Origin: Radiobacillus kanasensis
Lineage (GTDB): Bacteria > Bacillota > Bacilli > Bacillales > Amphibacillaceae
Assembly: GCF_021049245.1 (NCBI RefSeq)
Contig: NZ_CP088020.1
Location: 2,362,001 to 2,426,000 of the forward strand
Length of the DNA stretch: 64,000 bases
Direction of reading: 5' to 3'
Shown: in pieces, positions 17,322-26,458 of the stretch
Layout: each line of letters starts with the position of its first letter
Position numbering within the stretch: position 1 is the stretch's first letter
Program-made: the position numbers and the translations under genes
The notes under the pieces: model-generated
Told to the model about the DNA's origin: nothing
Databases searched by the model: none
The model's input: only the letters and a program-made list of their open reading frames with translations

Positions 17322-17705
17322 TTATTCTTTAATTAATATTAAATCCTTCCCTAGTTCCTTGTACAAGAAAGAAATTAATTTGTGCCCAAAACCAAAATCA
17401 ACTGGCAAAATGGATTCTGTCGTTACAGAAAAATCAATGGCAGTTCGAAATGGCTTTACCATGATAATCGTCGCGATAACAAAGGCTTTCTTTCCTTTTT
17501 TATAATTCACACTCACTTCTCCATGTTCTTTTGAAACAGCAACAATTTCAAAAGAAGGAGATTTTCTAAAGAATGCTTCAACGGCTTCGAACGCTTTATC
17601 CTTCGTCGTTTTGAAGTAATGGGTTTTTAGATTAGAATCCCAATGGTGCTCGTTCGTTTCTGTATGTGTATCAATGAATTTAGAATAGGCTTGTTTTACG
17701 TTCAT
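17322..17705 (-). CDS. Unknown protein of 127 residues between nrdR and speD
   Basis: I do not recognise the family. The protein begins MNVKQAYSKFIDTHTETNEH, has no membrane helix or signal peptide, and looks like a small alpha/beta cytosolic domain. Beta-rich segments lie near 50-105 (FEIVAVSKEHGEVSVNYKKG and FVIATIIMVKPFRTAIDFSV). The ATG follows AGGGGGAG, a strong site, and base composition matches the neighbours, so it is a real gene. It sits alone between speD and nrdR; a speD terminator precedes it. A function in DNA or nucleotide metabolism is not supported by anything visible. Confidence 0.8.
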   Translation of the reverse strand: MNVKQAYSKFIDTHTETNEHHWDSNLKTHYFKTTKDKAFEAVEAFFRKSPSFEIVAVSKEHGEVSVNYKKGKKAFVIATIIMVKPFRTAIDFSVTTESILPVDFGFGHKLISFLYKELGKDLILIKE

Positions 17706-17775
17706 ATGCTCCCCCTATTTTTCATGCTTTTCCTTTATTTTAACATGTTTTAATCAAGGAAACAGTAAAGATTGA

Positions 17776-17812
17776 AAAAAAACACTCCTGCCCTTGGCGG
17801 CAAGAGTGTTTC
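17776..17812 (-). terminator. Terminator of speD
   Basis: On the minus strand AAACACTCTTGCC pairs with GGGCAGGAGTGTTT (one mismatch), followed by a long run of T, just after the speD stop. Confidence 0.9.
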
Positions 17813-17814
17813 CT

Positions 17815-18192
17815 TTAAAGTGCTTTAAATTGTTGAACGGTAACAGGACCCATTCCTCTAGGAACTTCTACTTTTTCACATGTTTTCGCTTCTAACGATT
17901 CAGAGATAAACTCCGCAGCCACATTCGGATCAATAATATCGCCACAAGTGTAGACGTCAATACTAGCATATCCGTGTTCCGGAAAGCTGTGAATAGTCAA
18001 GTGTGACTCCGAAATGATAACAACACCACTTACTCCATATGGTGCAAATTTATGAAAGGCAACTTCTCTTACTTCTGCACCTGCTTTTAATGCTGCATTA
18101 ACAAATACCTGTTCGATCAAGCTCATGTCATTGAGCTTATCTATATTACAGTCCCATAGTTCAGCAATAACGTGTCTTCCCATAGTATCCAT
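17815..18192 (-). CDS. speD: S-adenosylmethionine decarboxylase proenzyme
   Basis: SpeD decarboxylates SAM to give the aminopropyl donor for spermidine synthesis. The proenzyme cleaves itself between Glu62 and Ser63 in [20 protein letters not shown], and Ser63 becomes the pyruvoyl cofactor; this site is intact. The frame is open to 18246, but I chose ATG 18192 ([15 protein letters not shown]), with GGGGGAG 8 nt upstream, giving 125 residues, normal for class 1B. It is a single-gene unit with its own promoter, a possible SD-masking leader and a terminator. It could feed the membrane SpeE-like protein at 47410-48960. Confidence 0.97.
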   Translation of the reverse strand: MDTMGRHVIAELWDCNIDKLNDMSLIEQVFVNAALKAGAEVREVAFHKFAPYGVSGVVIISESHLTIHSFPEHGYASIDVYTCGDIIDPNVAAEFISESLEAKTCEKVEVPRGMGPVTVQQFKAL

Positions 18193-18197
18193 TTTAT

Positions 18198-18276
18198 AAC
18201 TCCCCCTTAAAAGTTTGGCTCCTAATGATGATGCAATGACTACCACGGGGGAAAGTTAGTCCTGAGAGGTCCTAAC
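18198..18276 (-). promoter_or_regulatory. Candidate SD-masking leader switch of speD
   Basis: On the minus strand an upstream hairpin, GTTAG...CTAAC with inner CCT/AGG (18276-18255), overlaps the segment AACTTTCCCCC (18257-18247). That segment is complementary to GGGGGAGTT (18206-18198), which contains the speD ribosome binding site: AACT/AGTT plus CCCCC/GGGGG. The two pairings exclude each other. This pattern is seen directly; that it works as a switch is inference. Confidence 0.5.
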
Positions 18277-18299
18277 CCTTTAAGTAGCCACTAAAGCAC

Positions 18300-18328
18300 A
18301 TTATATTAGAAGAAAAGGCTTATTTAAA
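18300..18328 (-). promoter_or_regulatory. Probable speD promoter
   Basis: TATAAT (18305-18300) on the minus strand, with a weak -35 TTTAAA (18328-18323) 17 nt upstream. The rest of the gap, 18330-18549, shows only a small TTGCAT/ATGCAA inverted repeat. Confidence 0.6.
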
Positions 18329-18549
18329 ACTTTTGCATACTGATATGCAAAAAAAGTATAAACGCTTTACCCCGTTTTTGCAAGACAGAATTTTAAGGAA
18401 GGGAATGGAATCACATTTGATACATTGGTTTTGTTTTTAGAAGTTCCCTTTTCTATTATGAGTCATGATACGAAGCTTTATCCTTCTGTCCCTAAGAATG
18501 ATATAGCAACCCATTCCATGCGGTTTAATATTTGTCAATTTTTTAACAC

Positions 18550-19149
18550 CTACACCAGCTGCCACTTTTTCACTAGTTCTTCCACTTGTTCCTTCGTTTC
18601 CTGGATTGAACCATTGTTATGAATAACAGCGTCGGCCCATTCGACTTTTTGCTTAAGAGGGAGCTGTGCTTGAATGCGTTGCATTGCTTCCTCTTCAGTG
18701 AGTTGATTTCTCTCTTTTAGTCGTTTGAGTTGGGTTTCTTCATTGACATAAACGACCATTACTTTATCGACAAGCTCGGTTAATTTACTTTCATAAAGTA
18801 GAGGAATATCTAAAACAACTGCTCGGTTCCCTTTGATTAAGTATTCTTCTTTTTCTGCTAACATTCGCTTTCGAACAGCAGGATGCACAATGGAATTTAA
18901 TACACTGCGTTTATCCTCATCTTGAAACACAATGCTGCCTAACTTCTTACGGTCTAATGATTTGTTCTGTTGTAAAATCTCAGATCCAAAAGCCTCGACA
19001 ACTTGATTGTATGCTTCTTCACCAGGTTCTACTACTTGTCGTGCAATGATATCTGCATCAACAACGGGAATACCTTTTTCTTTTAACATGTTGGATACGG
19101 TACTTTTTCCACTAGCTATTCCACCGGTAAGTCCGATTGTTGTTCCCAT
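18550..19149 (-). CDS. coaE: Dephospho-CoA kinase
   Basis: CoaE phosphorylates the 3'-OH of dephospho-CoA, the last step of coenzyme A synthesis. The P-loop GLTGGIASGKSTVS is at the N terminus, followed by the DADIIARQVVEPG and LDIPLLYES motifs of the kinase. The frame is open to 19185, but ATG 19149 gives the standard N terminus MGTTIGLTGG and 199 residues. It lies 16 bp after mutM, in the polA-mutM-coaE operon; ytaF, found between coaE and mutM in B. subtilis, is absent. Confidence 0.95.
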   Translation of the reverse strand: MGTTIGLTGGIASGKSTVSNMLKEKGIPVVDADIIARQVVEPGEEAYNQVVEAFGSEILQQNKSLDRKKLGSIVFQDEDKRSVLNSIVHPAVRKRMLAEKEEYLIKGNRAVVLDIPLLYESKLTELVDKVMVVYVNEETQLKRLKERNQLTEEEAMQRIQAQLPLKQKVEWADAVIHNNGSIQETKEQVEELVKKWQLV

Positions 19150-19165
19150 AATTTCACACAACCTT

Positions 19166-19990
19166 CTAGGATTGACAATTGACACATATATGTGTGCCTC
19201 TGCCTGCTACTCTCGTTTTTACGATAGGGGATCCACAATGTTTACATTCTTTGTTTTCCTGTCCGTACACAAACAATTCTTGCTGGAACATGCCGATTTC
19301 GCCTTGTGAATTCACGTAAGAGCGAATCGTTGTTCCTCCTTGGGCCACTGCTTGCTCTAGTGTTTCCTTTGCATATAGTTGAATGTCTTCAACCTCTTTT
19401 TTCGTCAGTTCGCTTCCTTTTCTTGTTGGTAACACACCCGCCTTAAATAATGTTTCATCGACATAAATATTACCAAGTCCGGCAATGACAGACTGATCCA
19501 ATAGAATACTCTTTATATTTCGTTCACTTTTGTGGACCTTCTCATAAAAATAATCGAGTGTGAATGTAGCTTCAAAAGGGTCTGGACCGAGTTGATTTAA
19601 CGGTTTTTCTAAAAGCTCTTGTCCTTTTGTAAACAAATGCATCGTTCCAAATTTCCTGACATCGTTGTAACGCAATTGCTTCCCGTCTCCAAAAAAGAAG
19701 ATGACATGGGTATGCTTAGATAAAGGTTCAGAAGCATCAAATAACCCATACTTTCCTTCCATTCGCAGATGGGAAACGAGAATATAATCATCTAATTCAA
19801 ACAAAAGGAATTTCCCTTTTCGATTTACGTTGTGGATTGCTTGTCCTAAAAGTAAATGTTTAAATTGGACTGTGTCTTCTGGATATTTAATGATGTTCGC
19901 CCAACGAATTTCTACATCTTTTATCTTTCTACCTATTACTAGCTCGTTTAAGGTAGATTTGATTGTTTCTACCTCTGGTAATTCCGGCAT
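19166..19990 (-). CDS. mutM: Formamidopyrimidine-DNA glycosylase
   Basis: MutM (Fpg) removes 8-oxoguanine and ring-opened purines from DNA and nicks the abasic site. The catalytic N terminus MPELPEVET (Pro2, Glu3) is intact, as is the conserved Lys in NRKGKFLLFEL. A helix-two-turn-helix is in the middle (IAGLGNIYVDETLF), and a C-terminal zinc finger has CKHC and CVNC. The 274-residue length is normal. It is located 16 bp after polA, so base excision and gap filling are co-transcribed. Confidence 0.97.
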   Translation of the reverse strand: MPELPEVETIKSTLNELVIGRKIKDVEIRWANIIKYPEDTVQFKHLLLGQAIHNVNRKGKFLLFELDDYILVSHLRMEGKYGLFDASEPLSKHTHVIFFFGDGKQLRYNDVRKFGTMHLFTKGQELLEKPLNQLGPDPFEATFTLDYFYEKVHKSERNIKSILLDQSVIAGLGNIYVDETLFKAGVLPTRKGSELTKKEVEDIQLYAKETLEQAVAQGGTTIRSYVNSQGEIGMFQQELFVYGQENKECKHCGSPIVKTRVAGRGTHICVNCQS

Positions 19991-20006
19991 TTTGTCTCTC
20001 TCCTAG

Positions 20007-22646
20007 TTACTTCGCGTCATACCAAGTCTTTCCGTAGGCATAATCCACCTTTAACGGCACTTTTAACTCCACGGCATCCTCCATGACTTCTGGTACAATC
20101 TTTTTCAATACATCCAGTTCAGATTCAGGTGCTTCTAAAATCAATTCATCGTGCACTTGTAAAAGCATTCTAGCCTGCAAGCCTTCTTCTTCTAGCCGAT
20201 GATGAAGATTAATCATTGCCATTTTGATGACATCCGCTGCCGAGCCTTGGATTGGGGTGTTCATTGCTGTACGCTCTGCAAAGCTTCGCAAGTTAAAATT
20301 ACGACTTGTTATTTCCGGTAAATATCTTCTTCTATTCATCAATGTCGTAACATATCCCAATTGCTTAGCCTGCTGTACGATACTATCCATGTATTCACGT
20401 ACACCCGGAAAACTGTCTAAGTAGCGATCAATAAACTGTTTTGCTTCTTTTCTCGTAATGCCTAAGCTTTGCGATAATCCATAGTCACTTATGCCATAAA
20501 CAATCCCAAAGTTAACCGCTTTTGCTTGTCGTCTCATGTTATCCGTAATCTCATCTGCCTCAACATGAAAGACGTCCATCGCGGTTCGTGTATGAATATC
20601 CATTCCTTCTTGGAATGCCTCGATTAATTTATCATCAGTCGCAATATGTGCTAATACACGAAGCTCAATTTGAGAATAGTCTGCAGCAAATAAAATCCAT
20701 CCTTCTTTTGAAGGGACGAACGCTTGTCTAATTTTCTTTCCTTCTTCTAAACGAATCGGAATATTTTGTAGATTTGGTTCAATCGAGCTTAACCGTCCTG
20801 TTTGCGCTAAAGCTTGGTTAAAGCGGGTATGGATTTTTTTCGTGTCATTATAAATAACCTTTAACAAACCTTCAATATACGTAGATTGAAGCTTCCCTAG
20901 CTGACGGTACATTAAGAGCTTTGGAATAATTTCATGTTTGTCTTGCAGCTGTTCTAATACATCCGCCGAAGTGGAGTATCCCGTCTTTGTCTTTTTAATA
21001 GGTGGTAATCCTAGCTTTTCAAACAGAATAGGTCCGAGTTGCTTCGGAGAATTTAAATTAAACTTCTCTCCGGCTAACTCATGTATTTCATTTTCAATTT
21101 GTTCTAGCCGTTCTTTCAGCTCTTCCCGCATTTGCTTTAAGCGATCTTCATTAACAAGAACACCGTGATGTTCCATTTCTCCTAGTATGAGTGCAAGTGG
21201 CATTTCCAATTCCTTAAACAGCTTCCATTGCTCATTTTCTTTTAACAGCTCTTCGGCTTTATCACGCAATTGGAAAATTAGATCTGTCTTGCGAACAACG
21301 TGCTCTGCTAGCTTGTCTTCCTCTGGAACTTGTAGTTTCGCACCTTTTCCGTACACTTCTTCATCCATTAACACGCTCGTAACACCTAGCCGTTTCCCAA
21401 TAGAAGGGATGTCAAACAGAGTTTCCGATGGGTTTAACAGGTAAGAGGCCAATAATAGGTCAAACTCTATTCCTTCCATATCGATTCCTTGATTTAATAG
21501 GCCAACCTTCGTCTGTTTGGAATCATGGACTATTTTTTTAAAGGAACCATCCTCTGCCCATTGCTTGAATGTCTCTGAAGCAAGAGCTACGTCTGTAGGG
21601 ATGAAGATTTTTCGGTCCTCATTTACCAAACCAAATCCCTGAATAGGAGCTGTGTGATAATTTTCTTCAAGCATCTCCACAATAATCGCTTCTACTGAAG
21701 AAAAGGACACATCCTCTAAAGAGCGAACGATTTTATACTTCAGATCCGGGAGTTCATCTTGCCCCTCATCTTCAGGACTAACCTCTCCCTCAATTCGATT
21801 GACTAAAGAATTAAAGCCGAGCTCTTTAAAGATGGATAAAACGTCCTTCTCTTTATAGCCTGTAAATTCAATATTGGATAAACCAACCTGTAAAGGGGAG
21901 CTCGTGTTAATTGTAGCTAGTTCCTTACTCATAAAAGCATCTTCTTTATGCGTCTCTAATTTTTCTTTTAGTTTCTTCCCACTTACGTCATCCAAATGGT
22001 CATAGACACCTTCTAGCGTGTTAAAGTCCTTCAGGAGCTTAACAGCTGTCTTTTGTCCAACCCCTGGTACACCCGGTATATTATCGGAATTATCTCCCAT
22101 TAAAGCTTTCATATGGATGACTTGCTCTGGTGTGATTTCCATTTTTTCTTGTAAGAAGGAAGGCGTATATGTATCCACTTCACTTATTCCTTTTCTAGTC
22201 AGATGGACCTCTACTTGATCAGAAACCAATTGTAATAAGTCCTTATCCCCGGAATACACGCGAACATCCCATTTATCCTTTTCCCCTTGCTTCGCAAGTG
22301 TTCCGATAATATCATCTGCTTCATAATTTTCAAGCTGATAGTATGGAATATCAAAAGCGTCTAGTAATTCTCTTAATAGTGGAAATTGCTCTGATAACTC
22401 TGGTGGAGTCTTTTGCCTGCCTCCTTTATATTCGCTAAATGTTTTATGTCGAAACGTTGTTTTCCCTGCATCAAATGCCACAAGCATATGGGTTGGTTTT
22501 TCATTTTCTAAAATGCGCAATAGCATCGTCGTAAATCCGTAGACCGCATTGGTGTAAACTCCTTTGTCATTATTCAATAATGGCAAAGCAAAAAACGCCC
22601 GGTACGCAATACTGTTTCCATCAATCAATACTAGCTTTTTAGACAT
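20007..22646 (-). CDS. polA: DNA polymerase I
   Basis: This family A polymerase acts in repair and Okazaki fragment processing. Domains in order: 5' nuclease (about 1-290, LVLIDGNSIAYRAFFALP), a degenerate 3'-5' exonuclease domain (about 300-470), and the polymerase (about 475-879). The polymerase motifs are A DYSQIELRVLAHIA, B RRQAKAVNFGIVYG and C LLQVHDELILEAP. As in other Bacillus enzymes, the proofreading domain appears to lack the catalytic acidic set. I chose ATG 22646 (MSKKLVLIDG) with GAGGGAG upstream, giving 879 residues. It heads polA-mutM-coaE. Confidence 0.97.
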   Translation of the reverse strand: MSKKLVLIDGNSIAYRAFFALPLLNNDKGVYTNAVYGFTTMLLRILENEKPTHMLVAFDAGKTTFRHKTFSEYKGGRQKTPPELSEQFPLLRELLDAFDIPYYQLENYEADDIIGTLAKQGEKDKWDVRVYSGDKDLLQLVSDQVEVHLTRKGISEVDTYTPSFLQEKMEITPEQVIHMKALMGDNSDNIPGVPGVGQKTAVKLLKDFNTLEGVYDHLDDVSGKKLKEKLETHKEDAFMSKELATINTSSPLQVGLSNIEFTGYKEKDVLSIFKELGFNSLVNRIEGEVSPEDEGQDELPDLKYKIVRSLEDVSFSSVEAIIVEMLEENYHTAPIQGFGLVNEDRKIFIPTDVALASETFKQWAEDGSFKKIVHDSKQTKVGLLNQGIDMEGIEFDLLLASYLLNPSETLFDIPSIGKRLGVTSVLMDEEVYGKGAKLQVPEEDKLAEHVVRKTDLIFQLRDKAEELLKENEQWKLFKELEMPLALILGEMEHHGVLVNEDRLKQMREELKERLEQIENEIHELAGEKFNLNSPKQLGPILFEKLGLPPIKKTKTGYSTSADVLEQLQDKHEIIPKLLMYRQLGKLQSTYIEGLLKVIYNDTKKIHTRFNQALAQTGRLSSIEPNLQNIPIRLEEGKKIRQAFVPSKEGWILFAADYSQIELRVLAHIATDDKLIEAFQEGMDIHTRTAMDVFHVEADEITDNMRRQAKAVNFGIVYGISDYGLSQSLGITRKEAKQFIDRYLDSFPGVREYMDSIVQQAKQLGYVTTLMNRRRYLPEITSRNFNLRSFAERTAMNTPIQGSAADVIKMAMINLHHRLEEEGLQARMLLQVHDELILEAPESELDVLKKIVPEVMEDAVELKVPLKVDYAYGKTWYDAK

Positions 22647-22712
22647 ATCCGGCACTCCCTCGTATTCATGATTTTCTTTACCTATCATTTTACCACTTTT
22701 TAATAGACAAAC

Positions 22713-22742
22713 AAAAAAGGAATCGCCCTCTCACGATTCCTT
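22713..22742 (-). terminator. Terminator after phoR
   Basis: On the minus strand AAGGAATCG pairs with CGATTCCTT, followed by TTTTTT. The hairpin overlaps the phoR stop codon by one base and separates phoPR from polA. Confidence 0.85.
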
Positions 22743-24118
22743 CATATATGTTTTGGGAACGATATTCGAAATGTCGTTCCTTTTTCATGAACACTATCCA
22801 CATAAATCTTTCCTTCATGTAATTCTACAATGTGTTTTACAATAGCTAATCCTAAACCAGTCCCACCAGTATTACGGCTTCTCGCTTTATCCACTCTATA
22901 AAATCGTTCAAAAATTCGTGGGATGGCTTCTTCAGGTATGCCAATTCCTGTATCTTTAACTGAAAAATCTAGCACATCATTACGGTTTTCGACAAGAACT
23001 TGGACACTGCCACCAACAGGAGTGTAACTAATTGCGTTATTGATAAGATTAATGAACACTTGTTTCAAGCGGTCGGAGTCTCCTTGAATAACGGTGTCAT
23101 CATCAAAGCTTAAAGAAAGTTCAATCTCTTTATCCTTTGCCTGCTGATCTGCTATCGGTAAAATTTCTTCTACCAATTGTTTCACATCTACTGTTTCTCT
23201 TTGTAATTTCAGGTCGACTTTATCCAGCTTCGATAACTCCAATAAATCATGGATAAGTATTTGCAGACGCTCACTTTCCTTTAGAATAATCGATAAAAAC
23301 TGACTTCTCAGCTCATCGCTATCCATTGCTCCATCTAGTAACGTTTCCGCAAATCCTCGAATGGAAGTGATTGGTGTTTTTAATTCATGCGATACATTGG
23401 CAACAAAGTCTTTTCGCATTTGTTCAAGCTTCTTTAATTCCGTTATGTCATGGAAAACGAGGACAACACCTCTTAATTCGTTAGTTTCATGGACGACAGG
23501 TGCCCCAACTATTTCGATATACTTTTGTTCAATCTCAATCGCTGTTGTAAAGGAGTTTTTCACCATCTCTTCGTATAGAAATGCTTCTTGTACGACACGG
23601 TGAACTACTTCTTGCTTGAGCACTTCATAGTAGAGGTAGCCGAAATAATCTTGCTTTTCCCCGCCGAAGATACTCAGAAATTTACGATTCACGAGGTGAA
23701 CATAGCCCTTGTCATCAATTAGTAGAAGTCCACTTTCCATGTGATCAATAACAGTTCGCAACTGATTTTCCTGCATTTTTTCTTGTAACGACATTTCTTG
23801 AAGGCTTCGTGCCAAGATATTCACAGCAGTTGTAAGTTTTCCAGCATCTCCAAAAAACGTTTCATACGTTCTTGCTTTATAGTTCCCATTCACTAACTGC
23901 TCCGCAACCTGAGCAGCTGAACGAACGGGCTTTATGTACTTATCGTAAATATGATACATTAACACAAAAAATACAACCGCTGAACCAGTTAGTGTAATAA
24001 TGACGATAATCTTCTTATAATCCGTTATGAGTGGTAGGATAACGGTTGCCATACCAACCATTACAACCACTACAACGATGATGTAAAGCAAAAAAGGGCG
24101 AAGATTTTTTTCAAACAT
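22742..24118 (-). CDS. phoR: Phosphate sensor histidine kinase PhoR, lacking the extracytoplasmic domain
   Basis: This is the sensor kinase of the PhoPR phosphate-starvation system. Two membrane helices (about 8-30 and 36-58) are separated by only a few residues. Then come HAMP (about 60-110), PAS (about 115-225), HisKA with the phospho-accepting His in FVANVSHELKTPI, and HATPase motifs INNAISYTP, VKDTGIGIP and GGTGLGLAIV. B. subtilis PhoR is longer (579 residues) because of a large domain between the helices; it is absent here, with no sign of a frameshift. Sensing must therefore go through the membrane or the PAS domain. The start abuts the phoP stop (TAAATG). Confidence 0.92.
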   Translation of the reverse strand: MFEKNLRPFLLYIIVVVVVMVGMATVILPLITDYKKIIVIITLTGSAVVFFVLMYHIYDKYIKPVRSAAQVAEQLVNGNYKARTYETFFGDAGKLTTAVNILARSLQEMSLQEKMQENQLRTVIDHMESGLLLIDDKGYVHLVNRKFLSIFGGEKQDYFGYLYYEVLKQEVVHRVVQEAFLYEEMVKNSFTTAIEIEQKYIEIVGAPVVHETNELRGVVLVFHDITELKKLEQMRKDFVANVSHELKTPITSIRGFAETLLDGAMDSDELRSQFLSIILKESERLQILIHDLLELSKLDKVDLKLQRETVDVKQLVEEILPIADQQAKDKEIELSLSFDDDTVIQGDSDRLKQVFINLINNAISYTPVGGSVQVLVENRNDVLDFSVKDTGIGIPEEAIPRIFERFYRVDKARSRNTGGTGLGLAIVKHIVELHEGKIYVDSVHEKGTTFRISFPKHI

Positions 24119-24814
24119 TTAAGCAGGCTCCTCCATCTTGTAGCCGAGTCCACGAATTGTCTTGATATACACGGGGTGTCTTGTATCTGGTTCAATTTTC
24201 TCACGTAAGTGACTAATATGAACATCGACGATTCTTGTATCGCCTACAAAGTCGTAGTTCCAAACCGCACTTAACAACTGATCACGCGATAGGACTTTGC
24301 CTTTATGCTTTGCTAGATAAAGAAGAAGCTCGAACTCTTTTCGAGTAAACATAAGGGTTTCATCCCGTATGACCGCTTCATATTGTTCTGGATGGATAGA
24401 AAGTTGTCCAATTTTGATAACAGATTGCCCGTTATCTGCTGACCGGTTATTGGTGCGTCTTAAAATAGCTTTTATCCGAGCGACAACCTCTTTCGTACTA
24501 AACGGTTTTGTTAAGTAGTCATCTGCACCAAGCTCTAAGCCTAAAACTTTATCAAATTCATCGTCTTTTGCTGTTAACATAAGGATAGGAGTATCCACTT
24601 TATTTTGTCTTAACTGCTTACACACTTCTGTTCCATCCATTTCCGGAAGCATGAGATCAAGAATGATTAAGTCAAAGTTTTGATGAAGTGCTTTATTTAA
24701 CCCTTCTTGTCCTGTGTAGGCGACTTCTGTTTCGAAGCCAGCTAATTCCACATTATATTTTAATAATGTTACAATTGATTCTTCATCATCTACAATCAAT
24801 ACTTTTTGATTCAT
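24119..24814 (-). CDS. phoP: Response regulator PhoP
   Basis: This OmpR-family response regulator is phosphorylated by PhoR and controls phosphate-starvation genes. The receiver domain (about 1-120) shows the acidic pair in VDDEES, the phospho-accepting Asp in LIILDLMLPEMDG and Lys in LTKPFS. The winged-helix DNA-binding domain spans about 130-230 (VVDVHISHLREKIEP). I chose ATG 24814 (MNQKVLIVDDEES) after GTGGGGTG instead of upstream starts, giving 231 residues. It is first in the phoP-phoR operon. AT-rich sequence upstream (24860-24950) may carry PhoP boxes, but I did not find a clean array. Confidence 0.96.
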   Translation of the reverse strand: MNQKVLIVDDEESIVTLLKYNVELAGFETEVAYTGQEGLNKALHQNFDLIILDLMLPEMDGTEVCKQLRQNKVDTPILMLTAKDDEFDKVLGLELGADDYLTKPFSTKEVVARIKAILRRTNNRSADNGQSVIKIGQLSIHPEQYEAVIRDETLMFTRKEFELLLYLAKHKGKVLSRDQLLSAVWNYDFVGDTRIVDVHISHLREKIEPDTRHPVYIKTIRGLGYKMEEPA

Positions 24815-24955
24815 CCAAACACCCCACTGTTTAATATCTACGTTCATCATACAATGAAGGTATTCGCATGTGAATACTCCTTATCCACAAATGTAGCGTA
24901 AATATTGTAAAGTTTTATTAATATTTCTGAATATTCAGTAATTGAATGGTGAAAA

Positions 24956-25429
24956 TTAGTTAAAATTTTGCAAAGAGCGTGCCGTCAAGGATTCTAATTC
25001 CGCAGCTGGTTTTACGAGGAAAGTTCCTTCTAAGGCGGTTAGGTTATCACTCTTTCCTATTACTCGAATCGTAATCGTTGAGTCATCTTCTTGGATACGG
25101 ACAACCTCCAATTCTACTTCAATCTCTGAGTAGTGATAAACAGGATTTGGATACTTTAGGTGATGCTCTAAAATATGACAACCAGGACCAGGTAAATGCA
25201 TGGAAACCATGGAAGAAGCGATTCCTATCAACATAGTTGATGGAACAACTGGTTGTTTATATGGTGTCTGAGAGGCATAATCGTGTTGGATATAAAGAGG
25301 GTTTGCATCATCCGTAAGGCCTAAATATAATAAAATATCTCGATCTTCAATCGTTTTCACCGCGCGATAAGAATCTCCTACGGCTAGTTCCTGTATGTGC
25401 TTTCCTAGTTTTCTTTTTTTTCCAATCAT
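24956..25429 (-). CDS. MaoC-like hot-dog dehydratase domain protein
   Basis: This 157-residue single hot-dog protein of the MaoC/(R)-specific enoyl-CoA hydratase superfamily probably acts on an acyl-CoA or acyl-ACP thioester. The usual hydratase motif region is seen as LTDDANPLYIQHDYA (a variant of the D-x-N-P-x-H signature), followed by VVPSTMLIGIASSM. The ATG follows GAGGATG. It lies between phoP and mdh, an arrangement I recall from several Bacillaceae. The catalytic Asp-x4-His spacing appears relaxed (NPLYIQHD), so the substrate is uncertain. Confidence 0.75.
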   Translation of the reverse strand: MIGKKRKLGKHIQELAVGDSYRAVKTIEDRDILLYLGLTDDANPLYIQHDYASQTPYKQPVVPSTMLIGIASSMVSMHLPGPGCHILEHHLKYPNPVYHYSEIEVELEVVRIQEDDSTITIRVIGKSDNLTALEGTFLVKPAAELESLTARSLQNFN

Positions 25430-25456
25430 TATAACACCATCCTCTTATTCTTATAG

Positions 25457-25487
25457 GAAAACCCTTGCCAATCTAGACAAGGGTTTT
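25457..25487 (-). terminator. Terminator of the citZ-icd-mdh cluster
   Basis: On the minus strand AAAACCCTTG pairs with CAAGGGTTTT around a 10 nt loop; the T-tract is short. It lies just after the mdh stop and before the MaoC gene. Confidence 0.75.
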
Positions 25488-25498
25488 CTTTTCTATGC

Positions 25499-26437
25499 TT
25501 ATCCTAATACCTTTAAGACACTTTTAACGGACTCAGCAGATTTATCTAGAGCCGCTCTTTCTTCTTCCTTCAGATCTAACTCGATTACTTCTTCTAGACC
25601 GTTGCCACCGATGATTGTAGGGACACCAAGATAAATATCTTGATAGCCATACTCACCTTCTAAGTAAGCAATACTTGGAAGAACTCTGCGTTGATCCTTC
25701 AAAATAGCTTCAGCCATTACTGTAAGAGAAGCAGCAGGCGCATAATACGCACTACCATTTCCTAAAAGGTTTACGATTTCTCCGCCGCCTTTTCTCGTGC
25801 GTTCCACGATGGCATCAAGTCGTTCATTTGAAAGTAAATTTTCTAGTGGAATACCACCAGCATAAGAATAACGGATTAGTGGTACCATGTCATCACCATG
25901 ACCACCAAGTACGAAACCAGTCACATCTTTCACTGATAGATTTAACTCTTCTGCAACAAATGTGCGGAAACGAGCGCTATCTAACACACCGGATTGACCA
26001 ATAACACGATTTTTAGGTAATCCAGACTCCTTAAATACGGTATAAGTCATGGCATCCACCGGGTTCGTTAACACAATAATCGTTGTTTCCGGAGAATACT
26101 TCACGATTTCTTGTGTAACGCTTTTCATGATTTTGGCATTCGTATTTACAAGATCGTCACGGCTCATGCCCGGTTTACGTGCAATACCTGCTGTAATAAT
26201 AACAATGTCAGAACCTGCTGTGTCTGCATAATCAGCAGTACCTGTAATTTTTGCATCAAATCCTTGAACAGGACTTGCTTCTAACATATCTAACGCTTTT
26301 CCTTTTGTTGGGTCTTCCATGTTGGGAATATCTACTAACACAACGTCAGCTAATTCTTTTTGAGCAATCATAAGTGCAGTTGTTGCACCGGTGAAGCCTC
26401 CACCGATAACGGAAACTTTTCTTCTTTTAATTGTCAC
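25499..26437 (-). CDS. mdh: Malate dehydrogenase
   Basis: This is the TCA-cycle enzyme oxidising malate to oxaloacetate with NAD. It is the LDH-like tetrameric type typical of Bacillus. The Rossmann motif is [14 protein letters not shown], the catalytic His is in [10 protein letters not shown], and substrate Arg residues are near [10 protein letters not shown]. The 312-residue length is normal. The start is GTG after GAAGGGG. It is the last gene of citZ-icd-mdh, 21 bp after icd. Confidence 0.97.
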   Translation of the reverse strand: MTIKRRKVSVIGGGFTGATTALMIAQKELADVVLVDIPNMEDPTKGKALDMLEASPVQGFDAKITGTADYADTAGSDIVIITAGIARKPGMSRDDLVNTNAKIMKSVTQEIVKYSPETTIIVLTNPVDAMTYTVFKESGLPKNRVIGQSGVLDSARFRTFVAEELNLSVKDVTGFVLGGHGDDMVPLIRYSYAGGIPLENLLSNERLDAIVERTRKGGGEIVNLLGNGSAYYAPAASLTVMAEAILKDQRRVLPSIAYLEGEYGYQDIYLGVPTIIGGNGLEEVIELDLKEEERAALDKSAESVKSVLKVLG

Positions 26438-26458
26438 AAGAATCCCCTTCTTTCGATA

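Noticed and set aside
24860..24950. PhoP box array upstream of phoP
   Set aside because: TTTACA-like words occur, but not at the regular spacing expected of TT-ACA direct repeats.
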